Of a stretch of DNA of 64,000 nucleotides, positions 1 to 9,410 are shown piece by piece. The notes below the pieces were generated by a model, which was not told the origin of the DNA, did not search any database, and saw only the letters and a list, made by a program, of their open reading frames with translations. The DNA lies in assembly GCF_003852235.1 (NCBI RefSeq), contig NZ_CP027732.1, positions 5,772,506-5,836,505 of the forward strand, given 5' to 3'. How positions within the stretch are numbered: the first letter of the stretch is position 1; each line of letters starts with the position of its first letter. The position numbers and the translations under genes were made by a program. Origin of the DNA: Pseudomonas sp. R4-35-07. GTDB lineage: Bacteria; Pseudomonadota; Gammaproteobacteria; Pseudomonadales; Pseudomonadaceae.

Positions 1-2578
1 TGCCGAAATCGTCGATGGCCAGCTTCACGCCCAGGTCACGCAGCTGCCGGAAGGTGGTGATGATGTGCTCGACACTGTCGAGCAGCTGACTTTCGGTCAA
101 TTCCAACTCGAGGTATTGCGGGTCCAGCCCGGTCTCCTCCAACACCTGGCGCACCAGACTGACCAGCTTGCCCTGGCGCAACTGATGCACCGACAGGTTC
201 ACCGACACCCGAATCGGCGCCAGCCCCTGGCGTTGCCACTCACACGCCTGCCAGCACGCCTGGCGCAACACCAGCTCACCCAACGGCACGATCAGGCCGG
301 TTTCTTCGGCCAGGCCGATGAAGTCTCCCGGCGGTACCAGGCCCCACTGCGGATGTTCCCAGCGCACCAGGGCCTCGACCGCATTAAGCTTGCCGGTGGC
401 CAGGCACAGTTTGGGTTGGTAGAACACCGTGAGCTGGCCCTCGTCGATGGCCTTGCGCAGATGGTTTTCCAGTTGCAAGCGCTCCAGGGTGCTGGCTTGC
501 AGGCTGTCGGTGTAGAACTGGAAATTGTTCCCGCCCAGGTGCTTGGCATGCTGCATCGCCATATTCGATTGGCTGACCAGCGCAGAAATTTCCCGCGCAT
601 TATCCGGCAGCAGGCTGACGCCCATGGAGGCGCTGACCACCAGCTCATGCCCCTCCACCGTCACCGGCACGCGCAGCTTGGCCAGCAGCCGAGTCGCCAC
701 CCGCGCCAGGCTCGACAGGTTGCCATAGGCGTCGAACAGCACAGCGAATTCATCACCGGACAGGCGTGCAATGGTGTCGGCTTCCGGCAGTGCGTTGATC
801 AAGCGCCGCGCCATTTTCTGCAACAGTTGGTCGGCCACTTCATGGCCAAGGCTGTCATTGAGCAGCTTGAAACGGTCGAGGTTGATGTGCAGCAGCGCCA
901 GGCTGCGCCCACCCTGACGTACGCGTTGATGCGCTTCGCGCAGCCGTTCGCGAAACAGCGAACGGTTGGCCAGGCCGGTCAACTCGTCGTAATGGGTGAG
1001 GTAGCGCATGCGCTCCTCGGACTCGCGCCGCGCGGACAGATCGGCGAAGAAGCCCACTATATGACTGACATTGCCGCGAACATCGCGCACCACGCTCAGC
1101 TGCAGCCACTGCGGGTACAGCTCGCCGTTCTTGCGTGTTTCCACCAACTCGCCCTGCCAGGTGCCGTGGCTGAGCAGCGCCTGGCGGATCACCGGGAAGT
1201 GACGTCGGGCATCGCGACTGCTGGGCAGCTCCACGACATTGCGACCGAGCATGTCGTCGATGTCAAAACCGGTGACACGGCTGAACGCCTGGTTGACGGC
1301 GAGCAGCACATAGTTCGGGTCGAGAATCACGATGCCTTCGCTGGCGGCCTCGAACACCGTCGAGGCGAGCCGTTGCTGTTCTTCCACGGCCTTGCTGGCA
1401 CTGATGTCACGGCGCGTGCCGAGCATGCGGATCACCCGGCCACTGGGCGAACGCTCTACCGCGCGCCCACGGTCCTCGATCCACACCCAGTGCCCGTCGC
1501 CGTGGCGGATCCGGTATTCCACCTGATAGTCCTCGCTGCGGCCCTTGAGATGCTCCACCAATGCGTGCTTGAGCAGCGGCAGGTCGTCTGGGTGCAGGCG
1601 CGGCTTGAGATGGCTGAGCATCGCGGTGACAAACTCGGGTTCCAGGCCGAACAGTTCCTTGAGCTGGGTGTGGTGCACCTCATCGGTTTGCAGGTTCCAG
1701 TCCCACAGGCCCAGTTCACTGGCCTGCAGCGCCATGGCCAGGCGCGCCTCGCTTTGATTCAGGGCGAGGCTGGCGGCGTCCAGTTCCTGGCTGCGCAGCG
1801 CCACACGGTCTTGCAGGCCAACCTGGGCTTCACGCAGTTCCTGTTCGACCTCGCGGCGCTGTTCGACTTCGCGCAGCAGTTCCTGGTTCAACTGCTCGCT
1901 GCGCTGCTGCGCCTGCTGCAAATGCTCGATCAGGGCCTGGTTCTGGAAGCGTCGCAGCAGCCCGCGCTGGATCAGGCGGTTGACCTGCCACGCCACCACA
2001 CTTAATGACGCCAACAGGATCAGACCGAGCACGCCCCAACCCTGTTGCCGCGAGGTGCCGTTCCAGAATAGATAGGCGATGACCGGCAACAGGCAGGGCA
2101 AGGCGAAGGACAGAAAGGCCCAAAGGCTGACGGCATAGGCCACGCTGGCCGACAACGTCGCCGCGCCGATCAGGCCGAACACCCAGGCCTGTTGCATGAA
2201 GCTGTCGGTCGGTACCAGGGCGATGGCGGCGATCGACAGGGTCAGGCCGCTGACCGCTGAACCGAGCATGAACATGCGGCGCCAGACGGGCTGGGCCTGC
2301 CGGCTGGGCATCGCCGAATCAAAGGCCGCCACCTGGATGACGCGCATCGCCACCAGGGCCAGCAACCAGACCAGCCAGACGCTGTCGAGCAGGTATTGCT
2401 TGGGGTCCCACAAAAGCCAGGCGCAGACCAAACCGTTGACCAGCATCAACAGGGTCGGCAGCAGCGAGCCCTGATACAGCAGGCGTGTACGCTCGACCGC
2501 GATCTCGGTGGCGTAGTGTTTGCGGATAACCTGCGCAGGCGCCGCCGAGGGGCCGAACAGGTCAGTGTCAAAGGTCAT
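1..2578 (-). CDS. PAS-GGDEF-EAL cyclic-di-GMP signalling protein, C-terminus beyond the window
   Basis: Membrane-anchored protein that makes or degrades cyclic di-GMP; 859 residues are visible and the reading frame runs off the left edge in the middle of the EAL domain, at an IDDFG motif. The order is: several membrane segments (about 20-190), a coiled-coil linker (about 195-270), two PAS/PAC sensor repeats (about 270-520), a GGDEF domain whose signature reads SGDEF (607-611), and an EAL domain whose EAL motif starts at residue 735. The SGDEF variant usually still supports cyclase activity, and the EAL motif is intact, so the visible part does not decide which activity dominates. The start is the ATG at 2578. 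It is divergent from uvrD, and I see nothing certain in the 267 bases between them. Confidence 0.93.
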   Translation of the reverse strand, partial: MTFDTDLFGPSAAPAQVIRKHYATEIAVERTRLLYQGSLLPTLLMLVNGLVCAWLLWDPKQYLLDSVWLVWLLALVAMRVIQVAAFDSAMPSRQAQPVWRRMFMLGSAVSGLTLSIAAIALVPTDSFMQQAWVFGLIGAATLSASVAYAVSLWAFLSFALPCLLPVIAYLFWNGTSRQQGWGVLGLILLASLSVVAWQVNRLIQRGLLRRFQNQALIEHLQQAQQRSEQLNQELLREVEQRREVEQELREAQVGLQDRVALRSQELDAASLALNQSEARLAMALQASELGLWDWNLQTDEVHHTQLKELFGLEPEFVTAMLSHLKPRLHPDDLPLLKHALVEHLKGRSEDYQVEYRIRHGDGHWVWIEDRGRAVERSPSGRVIRMLGTRRDISASKAVEEQQRLASTVFEAASEGIVILDPNYVLLAVNQAFSRVTGFDIDDMLGRNVVELPSSRDARRHFPVIRQALLSHGTWQGELVETRKNGELYPQWLQLSVVRDVRGNVSHIVGFFADLSARRESEERMRYLTHYDELTGLANRSLFRERLREAHQRVRQGGRSLALLHINLDRFKLLNDSLGHEVADQLLQKMARRLINALPEADTIARLSGDEFAVLFDAYGNLSSLARVATRLLAKLRVPVTVEGHELVVSASMGVSLLPDNAREISALVSQSNMAMQHAKHLGGNNFQFYTDSLQASTLERLQLENHLRKAIDEGQLTVFYQPKLCLATGKLNAVEALVRWEHPQWGLVPPGDFIGLAEETGLIVPLGELVLRQACWQACEWQRQGLAPIRVSVNLSVHQLRQGKLVSLVRQVLEETGLDPQYLELELTESQLLDSVEHIITTFRQLRDLGVKLAIDDFG

Positions 2579-2845
2579 AGGCAGTGTTCTTATAATGGTG
2601 AGCCCGAAACGTCGTCGGAGCATACACAAGCAAGCGCTCGGACCAAACCGCTCCAGGTCATAAAAACCTCTCGCCGGTTGAGCGCAAAACGTTGTCCCAG
2701 ACAGCTTGAACGAGACGGCACGCGGGTTGTGGCGCATGACTAACCGGTCATCCGCGTCCGCAGAATGTTTGCGCGCAGGTGGTTTTGTGTCGACCACCCG
2801 GCATTGGGATTTGCCCCTCTCCCCCCGGCACCCTAGAATGCGCCG

Positions 2846-5029
2846 ATGCGCGATGATCTCTCCCTTTTGCTGAACTCCCTCAACGATGCCCAACGCCAGG
2901 CCGTAGCGGCCCCCGTTGGCCGTCAGTTGGTCCTGGCCGGTGCTGGCTCCGGTAAAACCCGAGTGCTGGTGCACCGTATCGCTTGGTTGATCCAGGTCGA
3001 GAACGCTTCTCCCCATTCCATCCTGTCGGTGACGTTCACCAACAAGGCGGCTGCCGAGATGCGCCATCGCATCGAGCAGTTGATGGGCATCAGCCCGGCC
3101 GGCATGTGGGTGGGCACCTTCCACGGCCTGGCGCACCGCCTGTTGCGGGCGCATTGGCAGGAAGCGGGGCTGAGCCAGACGTTCCAGATCCTCGACAGCG
3201 ACGACCAGCAACGCCTGGTCAAGCGGGTGATCCGCGAGCTGGGCCTCGATGAACAGCGTTGGCCGGCCCGCCAGGCCCAGTGGTTTATCAACGGCCAGAA
3301 AGACGAAGGCCTGCGCCCACAACATATCCAGGCCAGCGGTGACCTGTTCCTGGCGACCATGCGCAGCATCTATGAAGCCTACGAGGCGGCCTGCGTACGC
3401 GCCGGCGTGATCGACTTCTCCGAACTGCTGTTGCGTGCCCTCGACCTGTGGCGCGACAACCCCGGCTTGCTGGCCCATTACCAGAAGCGCTTCCGGCATG
3501 TTCTGGTGGACGAGTTCCAAGACACCAACGCCGTGCAATACGCCTGGTTGCGCCTGCTGGCCAAGGGCGGCGACAGCCTGATGGTGGTGGGCGATGACGA
3601 CCAGTCGATCTACGGCTGGCGCGGCGCGAAAATCGAGAACATCTACCAGTATTCCGAAGACTTCCCGGACGCGGTGACCATCCGCCTCGAGCAGAACTAC
3701 CGTTCCACCGCCGGGATCCTGAAGGCCGCCAACGCCTTGATCGCCAACAACACCGGGCGCCTGGGCAAAGAGCTGTGGACCGACGGCGGCGAAGGCGAAG
3801 CGATCAACCTGTACGCCGCGTTCAATGAGCACGATGAAGCGCGCTATGTGGTGGAAACCATCGAAAGCGCGTTGAAAACCGGCCTGGCGCGCAGCGACAT
3901 CGCCATTCTCTACCGCTCCAACGCCCAATCGCGGGTGTTGGAAGAAGCCTTGTTGCGCGAGCGCATCCCCTATCGCATCTATGGCGGCCAGCGCTTCTTC
4001 GAGCGGGCGGAAATCAAGAACGCCATGGCCTACCTGCGCTTGCTGGAAGGTCGCGGCAACGATGCGGCGCTGGAGCGGGTGATCAATATCCCGGCCCGTG
4101 GTATCGGTGAAAAAACCGTCGAGGCCATTCGCGAACACGCCCGCCATGCCGATGTGTCGATGTGGGAGGCCATGCGCCTGCTCATCGCCAATAAAGGCCT
4201 GACAGGCCGCGCAGCCGGCGCATTGGGCGTGTTTGTCGAGCTGATCGAGAACCTCGCGGCCAAATGCGCGGAAATGCCCCTGCATTTGATGACCCAGACC
4301 GTGATCGAACAGTCCGGGCTGATCGCCTACCACGAGGCGGAGAAAGGCGAGAAAGGCCAGGCCCGGGTAGAAAACCTCGAGGAACTGGTCAGCGCAGCCC
4401 GCGCCTTCGAAAACACCGAGGACGATGAAGAGCTGACCCCGCTCGCCGCTTTCCTTGGTCACGCATCGCTGGAAGCTGGCGATACCCAGGCCGACGAGCA
4501 TGAAGACAGCATTCAACTGATGACCTTGCACAGTGCCAAGGGCCTGGAATTCCCGTATGTGTTCCTGGTGGGCATGGAAGAAGGCCTGTTCCCCCACAAG
4601 ATGAGCCTGGAAGAGCCCGGCCGCCTTGAGGAAGAACGCCGCCTGGCTTACGTGGGCATTACCAGGGCCATGCAGAACCTGGTGATGACCTATGCCGAGA
4701 CCCGACGCCTGTACGGTAGCGAGACCTACAACAAGGTGTCGCGCTTCGTACGTGAAGTGCCGAAGGGGCTGATCCAGGAAGTGCGTCTGTCCAACAGCGT
4801 CAGTCGCCCGTTCGGCGGCGGCCAGCAGCAGAACTCCAGCACTATGTTTGCCGGCTCCGAGATCCCGGAAACCCCGTTCAGCCTGGGCCAGCAGGTCCGG
4901 CATGCGATCTTCGGCGAGGGCGTGATCCTCAATTTCGAAGGCGCTGGCGCCCAGGCGCGGGTGCAGGTCAACTTCGCCGAGGGCAGCAAGTGGCTGATGA
5001 TGGGCTACGCGAAGCTTGAGGCGGTCTGA
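2846..5029 (+). CDS. uvrD: DNA helicase II (UvrD)
   Basis: Superfamily 1 3'-5' helicase that unwinds DNA in nucleotide excision repair and mismatch repair and strips RecA from DNA. At 727 residues it has the normal family length. Walker A (GAGSGKT, residues 32-38), the DEFQDT Walker B motif (about 222-227), the GDDDQSIYGWRGA motif and the late VGITRAM motif are all present. The C-terminal tail ends in the Tudor-like region typical of UvrD/PcrA (FGEGVILNFEG...WLMMGYAKLE). The start ATG follows a short promoter-distal spacer after the divergent GGDEF/EAL gene. It appears monocistronic; a 113-base inverted-repeat element follows it. Confidence 0.97.
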   Translation: MRDDLSLLLNSLNDAQRQAVAAPVGRQLVLAGAGSGKTRVLVHRIAWLIQVENASPHSILSVTFTNKAAAEMRHRIEQLMGISPAGMWVGTFHGLAHRLLRAHWQEAGLSQTFQILDSDDQQRLVKRVIRELGLDEQRWPARQAQWFINGQKDEGLRPQHIQASGDLFLATMRSIYEAYEAACVRAGVIDFSELLLRALDLWRDNPGLLAHYQKRFRHVLVDEFQDTNAVQYAWLRLLAKGGDSLMVVGDDDQSIYGWRGAKIENIYQYSEDFPDAVTIRLEQNYRSTAGILKAANALIANNTGRLGKELWTDGGEGEAINLYAAFNEHDEARYVVETIESALKTGLARSDIAILYRSNAQSRVLEEALLRERIPYRIYGGQRFFERAEIKNAMAYLRLLEGRGNDAALERVINIPARGIGEKTVEAIREHARHADVSMWEAMRLLIANKGLTGRAAGALGVFVELIENLAAKCAEMPLHLMTQTVIEQSGLIAYHEAEKGEKGQARVENLEELVSAARAFENTEDDEELTPLAAFLGHASLEAGDTQADEHEDSIQLMTLHSAKGLEFPYVFLVGMEEGLFPHKMSLEEPGRLEEERRLAYVGITRAMQNLVMTYAETRRLYGSETYNKVSRFVREVPKGLIQEVRLSNSVSRPFGGGQQQNSSTMFAGSEIPETPFSLGQQVRHAIFGEGVILNFEGAGAQARVQVNFAEGSKWLMMGYAKLEAV

Positions 5030-5047
5030 AGTCTTACCTCCTGTATT

Positions 5048-5160
5048 GATCGTTCCCACGCTCTGCGTGGGAATGCCGCCCGGGACGCCCCGCGTCCGCT
5101 CTTAAAGCACTGACGCAGAGCGTCACAGGATGCGTTACCACGCGGAGCGTGGGAACGATC
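5048..5160. repeat. 113-base inverted-repeat element (Pseudomonas intergenic repeat)
   Basis: The two ends are inverted copies: GATCGTTCCCACGC at the left and its complement at the right. There is internal dyad symmetry around CTCTGCGTGGGAA and CGCAGAGCGTCA. It lies just after uvrD. This looks like a widely scattered non-coding repeat of fluorescent pseudomonads (REP/MITE class), probably mobilised in trans; that class assignment is from memory. The remaining spacer up to 5328 shows no gene that I can support. Confidence 0.75.
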
Positions 5161-5328
5161 TGGGGTACTGCCCTTGTATTTAACGAGGGCGGGCCAATAT
5201 CTGTAATAAGTCCTACAGACCATTCTGAATCGGTCCTACGTAAAAGCCCGAAACATTATGTCGCTAGCCACTGTCACGACATCTGTGCAACATGGCGCGC
5301 GTGCAATCCACAAATGGGAATTCCCTTT

Positions 5329-6198
5329 ATGAAACGTTTTCTTAGCATCGCCATGGCGTTGTGCATCGGCTTGACGATGAGCCTCGACGCCAACGCCAAA
5401 CGCTTCGGTGGCGGCAAAAGCATGGGCTCGGCACCGACCCACCAGACCAGCCAGATGGCTCCATCCGCCGGTGCCGGCGGTGCTGCGGCTACCGCAGGCG
5501 CGGCTGGTGCTGCGGGCGCTGCGGCCAAGGCCGGCGGTGCTTCGCGCTGGTTGGGTCCATTGGCCGGCATCGCCGCCGGTGGCCTGCTCGCTTCCATGTT
5601 CATGGGCGGCGGCTTCCAGGGCATGCAGATCTTCGACATCCTGATCCTGGCCGTTATCGCCTTTGTGATCTTCCGCTTTATCGCCGCCCGTCGCCGCAAG
5701 CAGCAGGAGCACCTGGCTCCGGCCGGCGCGCCGATGCAGCGTGAAGTGTTCGAGCAAAAACCGGCCATGGGTTCGATCTTCGGTGGTTCGGCAGCGCCTG
5801 CCGCCGCCCGTCCGGTGATCAACGCACCGGCCTGGTTCAACGAAGAGCGTTTCGTCGAAGCGGCCCGCAGCCACTTCCAGTCCCTGCAGCAGCACTGGGA
5901 CGCCAACGAAATGGACAAGATCTCCGAGTTCGTGACCCCGCAACTGCTCGAGTTCCTCAAGCGCGAACGCGCCGACCTGGGTGACGCCTTCCAGTCGACT
6001 TATATCGACGACCTGCGCGTACAACTGGAAGGCGTGGATGATCGCGCCGACAAGACCATCGCCACCCTGACCTTCAGCGGTGTGTCGAAGACCTCGCGTT
6101 TCGACCAGGGCGAAGTGTTCAGCGAAAGCTGGAACATGGAACGCGCCCAGGGCGACAACCAGCCATGGCTGGTCGCCGGTATCCGCCAGAACGGCTGA
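5329..6198 (+). CDS. Tim44-like domain membrane protein
   Basis: A 289-residue membrane protein of unknown function. It begins with a signal-like hydrophobic segment (1-24, ending ANA), followed by a Gly/Ala-rich low-complexity stretch (about 25-75), two hydrophobic segments (about 80-115) and a C-terminal Tim44-like domain (about 160-289, beginning WFNEERFVEAARSHF). In mitochondria this fold binds the inner membrane near the import motor; in bacteria its role is not established. The frame is open upstream to a GTG at 5149, but that codon lies inside the repeat, and an in-frame ATG also occurs at 5314. I chose 5329 because the signal peptide begins there. A strong terminator follows the gene. 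Confidence 0.85.
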   Translation: MKRFLSIAMALCIGLTMSLDANAKRFGGGKSMGSAPTHQTSQMAPSAGAGGAAATAGAAGAAGAAAKAGGASRWLGPLAGIAAGGLLASMFMGGGFQGMQIFDILILAVIAFVIFRFIAARRRKQQEHLAPAGAPMQREVFEQKPAMGSIFGGSAAPAAARPVINAPAWFNEERFVEAARSHFQSLQQHWDANEMDKISEFVTPQLLEFLKRERADLGDAFQSTYIDDLRVQLEGVDDRADKTIATLTFSGVSKTSRFDQGEVFSESWNMERAQGDNQPWLVAGIRQNG

Positions 6199-6225
6199 TA
6201 CCTGCTCGTTTGAGCACGCGGTAAC

Positions 6226-6252
6226 AAAAACCCCGGACATGTCCGGGGTTTT
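6226..6252 (+). terminator. Rho-independent terminator after the Tim44-like gene
   Basis: Perfect dyad AAAACCCCGGAC/GTCCGGGGTTTT with a very short loop, ending in a T run followed by CTATTT. It lies 28 bases after the stop codon and is symmetrical enough to act in both directions. Confidence 0.9.
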
Positions 6253-6333
6253 CTATTTCACGGTTGCACTTATAGCGAGCTACTGTATAAAACGCCCCTA
6301 TAAACCGCGCCTACTAGCAAGAGGATCCCGGCC

Positions 6334-6741
6334 GTGGAAGAAATCATCGAACAACTGCGTGAAGCCAACGAACCGGTCCCGGTTCCTTTGGAGCTGCCTG
6401 ACGAAGACCAACTGGTGGAAATCGAGGAACAACTGTTCATCGACATCCCGTTTGTGTTCCGCGAATTCCTGCTGACCGTCAGCGACGTGGTCTACGGCAG
6501 CCTTGAGCCGGTGACCGTCACCGACCCGCAATCCCACACTTATCTGCCGGATGTTGCCGCCAACGCCTGGGATGCCGGGGTTGATCGCAGCATGATCCCG
6601 ATCTGCCAGGATGGCGACGATTACTACTGCGTCGAGGAAGACGGCACCGTGGTGCTGTGGTCCGCCGAGGAAGAACTGGTCCAGGAAGAGACCTGGGAGT
6701 CGGTGTGGCACTGGGCACGGGACGTCTGGCTGGAGAGCTGA
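6334..6741 (+). CDS. SMI1/KNR4 family protein
   Basis: A 135-residue acidic cytosolic protein with the SMI1/KNR4 (SUKH) fold signature: an N-terminal helix, the LPxxYxxFL-like IPFVFREFLLTVSDV segment (about 33-47), then acidic strands with IPICQDGDDYYCVEEDGTVVLW. SUKH proteins often act as immunity proteins against contact-dependent toxins, but stand-alone housekeeping members exist. No toxin gene lies next to it, so a housekeeping role is as likely. It is convergent with the antiporter gene downstream (13-base gap). Confidence 0.85.
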   Translation: MEEIIEQLREANEPVPVPLELPDEDQLVEIEEQLFIDIPFVFREFLLTVSDVVYGSLEPVTVTDPQSHTYLPDVAANAWDAGVDRSMIPICQDGDDYYCVEEDGTVVLWSAEEELVQEETWESVWHWARDVWLES

Positions 6742-6754
6742 TTCCCAAACCCCG

Positions 6755-8518
6755 CTAGTGCTCCGGCGTATCCTTGTGGTTATCCAGCGTCTCCAGCAAG
6801 GCCACCTGCATCCGCGTATGCACGCGGATGAACCAGCGCCAGAGCACCGCCGCCACCGCCGCCGTGACTACCGCGATCAGCACCAGCAACTTGTTGGTCG
6901 GCAGAATACTGGCCGACAAGGCTGCCAACAGCAGGAAGATCACCAGCAGTGACAGGATGGGGATCAACTCTGCAATCACCCGCCGCACCCGCTGGGTATG
7001 CCGGCCCGCCATTTCCGGCTTCACGCTCATCTCGGCCAGCAACATCGACAACGCCTTGAGCTTGCGATACGCCGCAATCAGGAACGGCAGCGACAAGAGC
7101 AACGCCCCGCCCCAGATCAATGCCTTCTGCCAGCTTTGATCGCTGATCCAGCCTTCCAGATACCCACCGATGCGCGCCGCAAAAAAGCTTCCTGCGAAGA
7201 AGATCGCGATCACCAGCGCCAGGTTCACTCCTACTTGCAGCACGATCTTACGGATCATCGACGCCAGCATGGCGCCTTCGCCTTGAGGCTGAATACTGCG
7301 CAGCCATTCGCCATACATCCCGAATACCCGGCTCATGCGCTGGGGCATCACGGCGGCAATTTTCAACGACAGCGGGTCGGCACCGCGGATCAGGTAAGGC
7401 GTGAGCAAGGTGGTGATCGCCGAAACCGCCACCGCCACCGGGTAGAGAAAGTCGCTGGTCACTTGCAGGGTCATCCCCAGCGCCGCGATGATGAAAGAGA
7501 ACTCGCCGATCTGTGACAGCCCCATGCCCACCCGCAGCGAGGTGCGACCATCGTTGCCAGCGATAAACGCGCCCAGCCCGCACGACAGCATCTTGCCCAA
7601 CACCACCGCCACAGTGATCACCGCAATCGGCCAGGCGTACTGCAGCAAGATCTGCGGGTCGATCATCAACCCAATGGCCACGAAGAAAATCGCACTGAAC
7701 ATGTCGCGCACCGGCTCGATCAGGCGCTCGATTTTAATCAGTTGGCGTGACTCGGCCATAATCGCACCGATCAGGAAGGCCCCCAGCACCATGCTGTATT
7801 CGAGCTTGACCACCAGCAGGCAGAAGCCGAAACACAGGCCCAACACGGTGATCAGCAGCATCTCGTTGCTTTCGAACCTGGCGACGTAAGCCAGCAGGCG
7901 GGGCACCAGCAGAATGCCAATCACCAGCGCAACAATCATGAACAACGACAGCTTGCCCACGGTGGAAAACACCTCGCCGGAGCTGACCGTGCCACTGACG
8001 GCGATGCTCGACAGCAAAGCAATGATGCCGATGCCCAGGATGTCCTCGACGATCAGCACGCCGAATATCAGCTGGGCGAACCGCTGATTCTTCATCTTCA
8101 GGTCATTGAGCGCCTTGACGATGATGGTGGTCGAGGAAATCGCCAGGATCGCGCCGAGAAACAACGAGTCCATGGTGTTCCAGTCAAACCATTGGCCGAT
8201 TTCGTAGCCGATCCAGATCATCAGGATGATTTCCAGGAACGCCGCGATAAACGCCGTGGCGCCTACCTTGAACAGCTTGCGCAGGCTGAACTCCAGGCCC
8301 AGGCAGAACATCAGGAAGATCACCCCCAGTTCTGCCAGGGTCTTGATCGTATCCTCATCGTGAATCAGGCCGAACGGCGGCGTGTGCGGGCCAATAATGA
8401 AGCCGGCGACGATGTAGCCCAGCACCACCGGCTGCTTGAGGCGATGAAACAGAATGGTGACAACCCCTGCCACCAACATGATCACGGCCAGATCCTGGAT
8501 AAAACTGATGGCGTGCAT
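6755..8518 (-). CDS. Kef-type CPA2 cation:proton antiporter without an RCK domain
   Basis: Inner-membrane monovalent cation/proton antiporter of 587 residues. Residues 1-380 form the multi-helix Na+/H+ exchanger domain of the CPA2 family, with the characteristic glycine-rich HxPPFGLI and GLGLEFSLRKLF segments. Unlike KefB/KefC or YbaL there is no C-terminal Rossmann (RCK/TrkA-N) domain; the C-terminal third instead holds three or four more hydrophobic segments (about 425-555). Substrate (K+ or Na+) cannot be read from sequence. The gene stands alone, convergent with the SMI1 gene and divergent from the thioesterase leader. Confidence 0.88.
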   Translation of the reverse strand: MHAISFIQDLAVIMLVAGVVTILFHRLKQPVVLGYIVAGFIIGPHTPPFGLIHDEDTIKTLAELGVIFLMFCLGLEFSLRKLFKVGATAFIAAFLEIILMIWIGYEIGQWFDWNTMDSLFLGAILAISSTTIIVKALNDLKMKNQRFAQLIFGVLIVEDILGIGIIALLSSIAVSGTVSSGEVFSTVGKLSLFMIVALVIGILLVPRLLAYVARFESNEMLLITVLGLCFGFCLLVVKLEYSMVLGAFLIGAIMAESRQLIKIERLIEPVRDMFSAIFFVAIGLMIDPQILLQYAWPIAVITVAVVLGKMLSCGLGAFIAGNDGRTSLRVGMGLSQIGEFSFIIAALGMTLQVTSDFLYPVAVAVSAITTLLTPYLIRGADPLSLKIAAVMPQRMSRVFGMYGEWLRSIQPQGEGAMLASMIRKIVLQVGVNLALVIAIFFAGSFFAARIGGYLEGWISDQSWQKALIWGGALLLSLPFLIAAYRKLKALSMLLAEMSVKPEMAGRHTQRVRRVIAELIPILSLLVIFLLLAALSASILPTNKLLVLIAVVTAAVAAVLWRWFIRVHTRMQVALLETLDNHKDTPEH

Positions 8519-8639
8519 GGCGAAGGGCTCCTTGAAATGGCTGGCGCTTTCTCACTTTCCGCGTGTGCTACCGCTGAAAGAAAAGTCTGCCGTGATCGTA
8601 AGAAATGCCCGGAGATGGGCTTTTGAAGGTTAACACCGC

Positions 8640-8765
8640 GACTTCCGCCGGAAAGCCGGTGCAATATATGGAAACAGATCGACCCGCGCGTGACGGCAAG
8701 CCGTCCACTGGCGTCCCGTTAGGGATGGCGCTGCAAAGACCCCAGCACCCGCAGAGGTGCCCTAC
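8640..8765 (+). promoter_or_regulatory. Hairpin-rich leader upstream of the thioesterase gene (candidate structured RNA)
   Basis: At least four short perfect hairpins lie in a row: CCGG-AAAG-CCGG (8648-8659), GACGG-CAAG-CCGTC (8692-8705), CGTCCC-GTTA-GGGATG with one G-U pair (8712-8727) and GCACC-N6-GGTGC (8745-8760). The words AAGCCGGTGCAA and CCACTGGCG recall parts of cobalamin riboswitches, but the full B12-box architecture is not evident to me. The frame of the thioesterase is open through this stretch, so an N-terminal extension is the alternative explanation. See findings. Confidence 0.4.
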
Positions 8766-8796
8766 CCAACCAATGCCTACAACCCGTGAGTGTGCT

Positions 8797-9282
8797 ATGG
8801 AACCCGGAAACGCCCAGCTGTCGATGACGGTATTGATGACCCCTGACATGGCCAATTTCTCAGGCAATGTCCACGGTGGCACCCTGCTCAAGTACCTCGA
8901 CGAAGTGGCGTACGCGTGCGCCAGCCGTTATGCCGGCCGCTATGTGGTCACGCTGTCGGTGGACCAGGTGATTTTCCGCGAGCCGATCCATGTCGGCGAG
9001 CTGGTGACCTTTCTCGCGTCGGTCAACTACACCGGCAACACCTCGATGGAAGTGGGCATCAAGGTGGTGACCGAGAACATCCGTGAACGCTCAGTGCGTC
9101 ATACCAACAGTTGCTTTTTCACCATGGTGGCGGTGGACGACCAGCGCAAACCGGCCGCCGTGCCACCCTTGCAGCCGCACAACAGCGAAGACAAACGCCG
9201 CTTCGTACAGGCCCAGCAGCGTCGGCAGATTCGCCAGGAATTGGAAAAGCGCTATCAGGAAATCAAGGCCGACGCGCCCTGA
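8797..9282 (+). CDS. Acyl-CoA thioesterase, hot-dog fold (YciA/BACH type)
   Basis: A 161-residue cytosolic hot-dog thioesterase that hydrolyses acyl-CoA to free acid and CoA. The MTPDMANFSGNVHGGTLLKYLDE segment (residues 13-35) carries the catalytic Asp/His-Gly-Gly arrangement of the YciA/ACOT family. The tail (about 135-161) is a charged helix rich in Gln and Arg. The start is the ATG at 8797, which begins the conserved domain; an in-frame ATG at 8773 and others further upstream are possible but would translate the hairpin-rich leader. The chain-length preference is unknown. A REP doublet follows. Confidence 0.9.
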   Translation: MEPGNAQLSMTVLMTPDMANFSGNVHGGTLLKYLDEVAYACASRYAGRYVVTLSVDQVIFREPIHVGELVTFLASVNYTGNTSMEVGIKVVTENIRERSVRHTNSCFFTMVAVDDQRKPAAVPPLQPHNSEDKRRFVQAQQRRQIRQELEKRYQEIKADAP

Positions 9283-9305
9283 TTCAGATCTGCGAACCCA
9301 GTCAA

Positions 9306-9398
9306 AATGTGGGAGGGGGCTTGCCCCCGATAGCGGTGTTTCAGCCAAAGAGGTGGCGGCTGTTATATCGCAATCGGGGGCAAGCCCCCTCCCACATT
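9306..9398. repeat. REP doublet (REPIN)
   Basis: Two inverted copies of the group's REP sequence (GTGGGAGGGGGCTTGCCCCC at the left and its complement at the right) are separated by about 40 bases. It lies between the convergent thioesterase and pdxY genes and could fold into one long hairpin that also stops transcription. Confidence 0.9.
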
Positions 9399-9410
9399 GG
9401 TTCTGTGTGC

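Noticed and set aside
65..2005. Long open frame on the plus strand
   Set aside because: It is an antisense shadow of the GGDEF/EAL gene, whose minus-strand frame carries PAS, SGDEF and EAL motifs.
6334..6741. SMI1/KNR4 protein as immunity to a toxin system
   Set aside because: No toxin, Rhs or CdiA-like gene is adjacent; the neighbours are housekeeping genes.
8640..8765. Assignment of the leader as a cyclic-di-GMP-I riboswitch
   Set aside because: A partial GCTGCAAAG word resembles the motif, but the conserved GGCAAACC-GAAA receptor core is missing.
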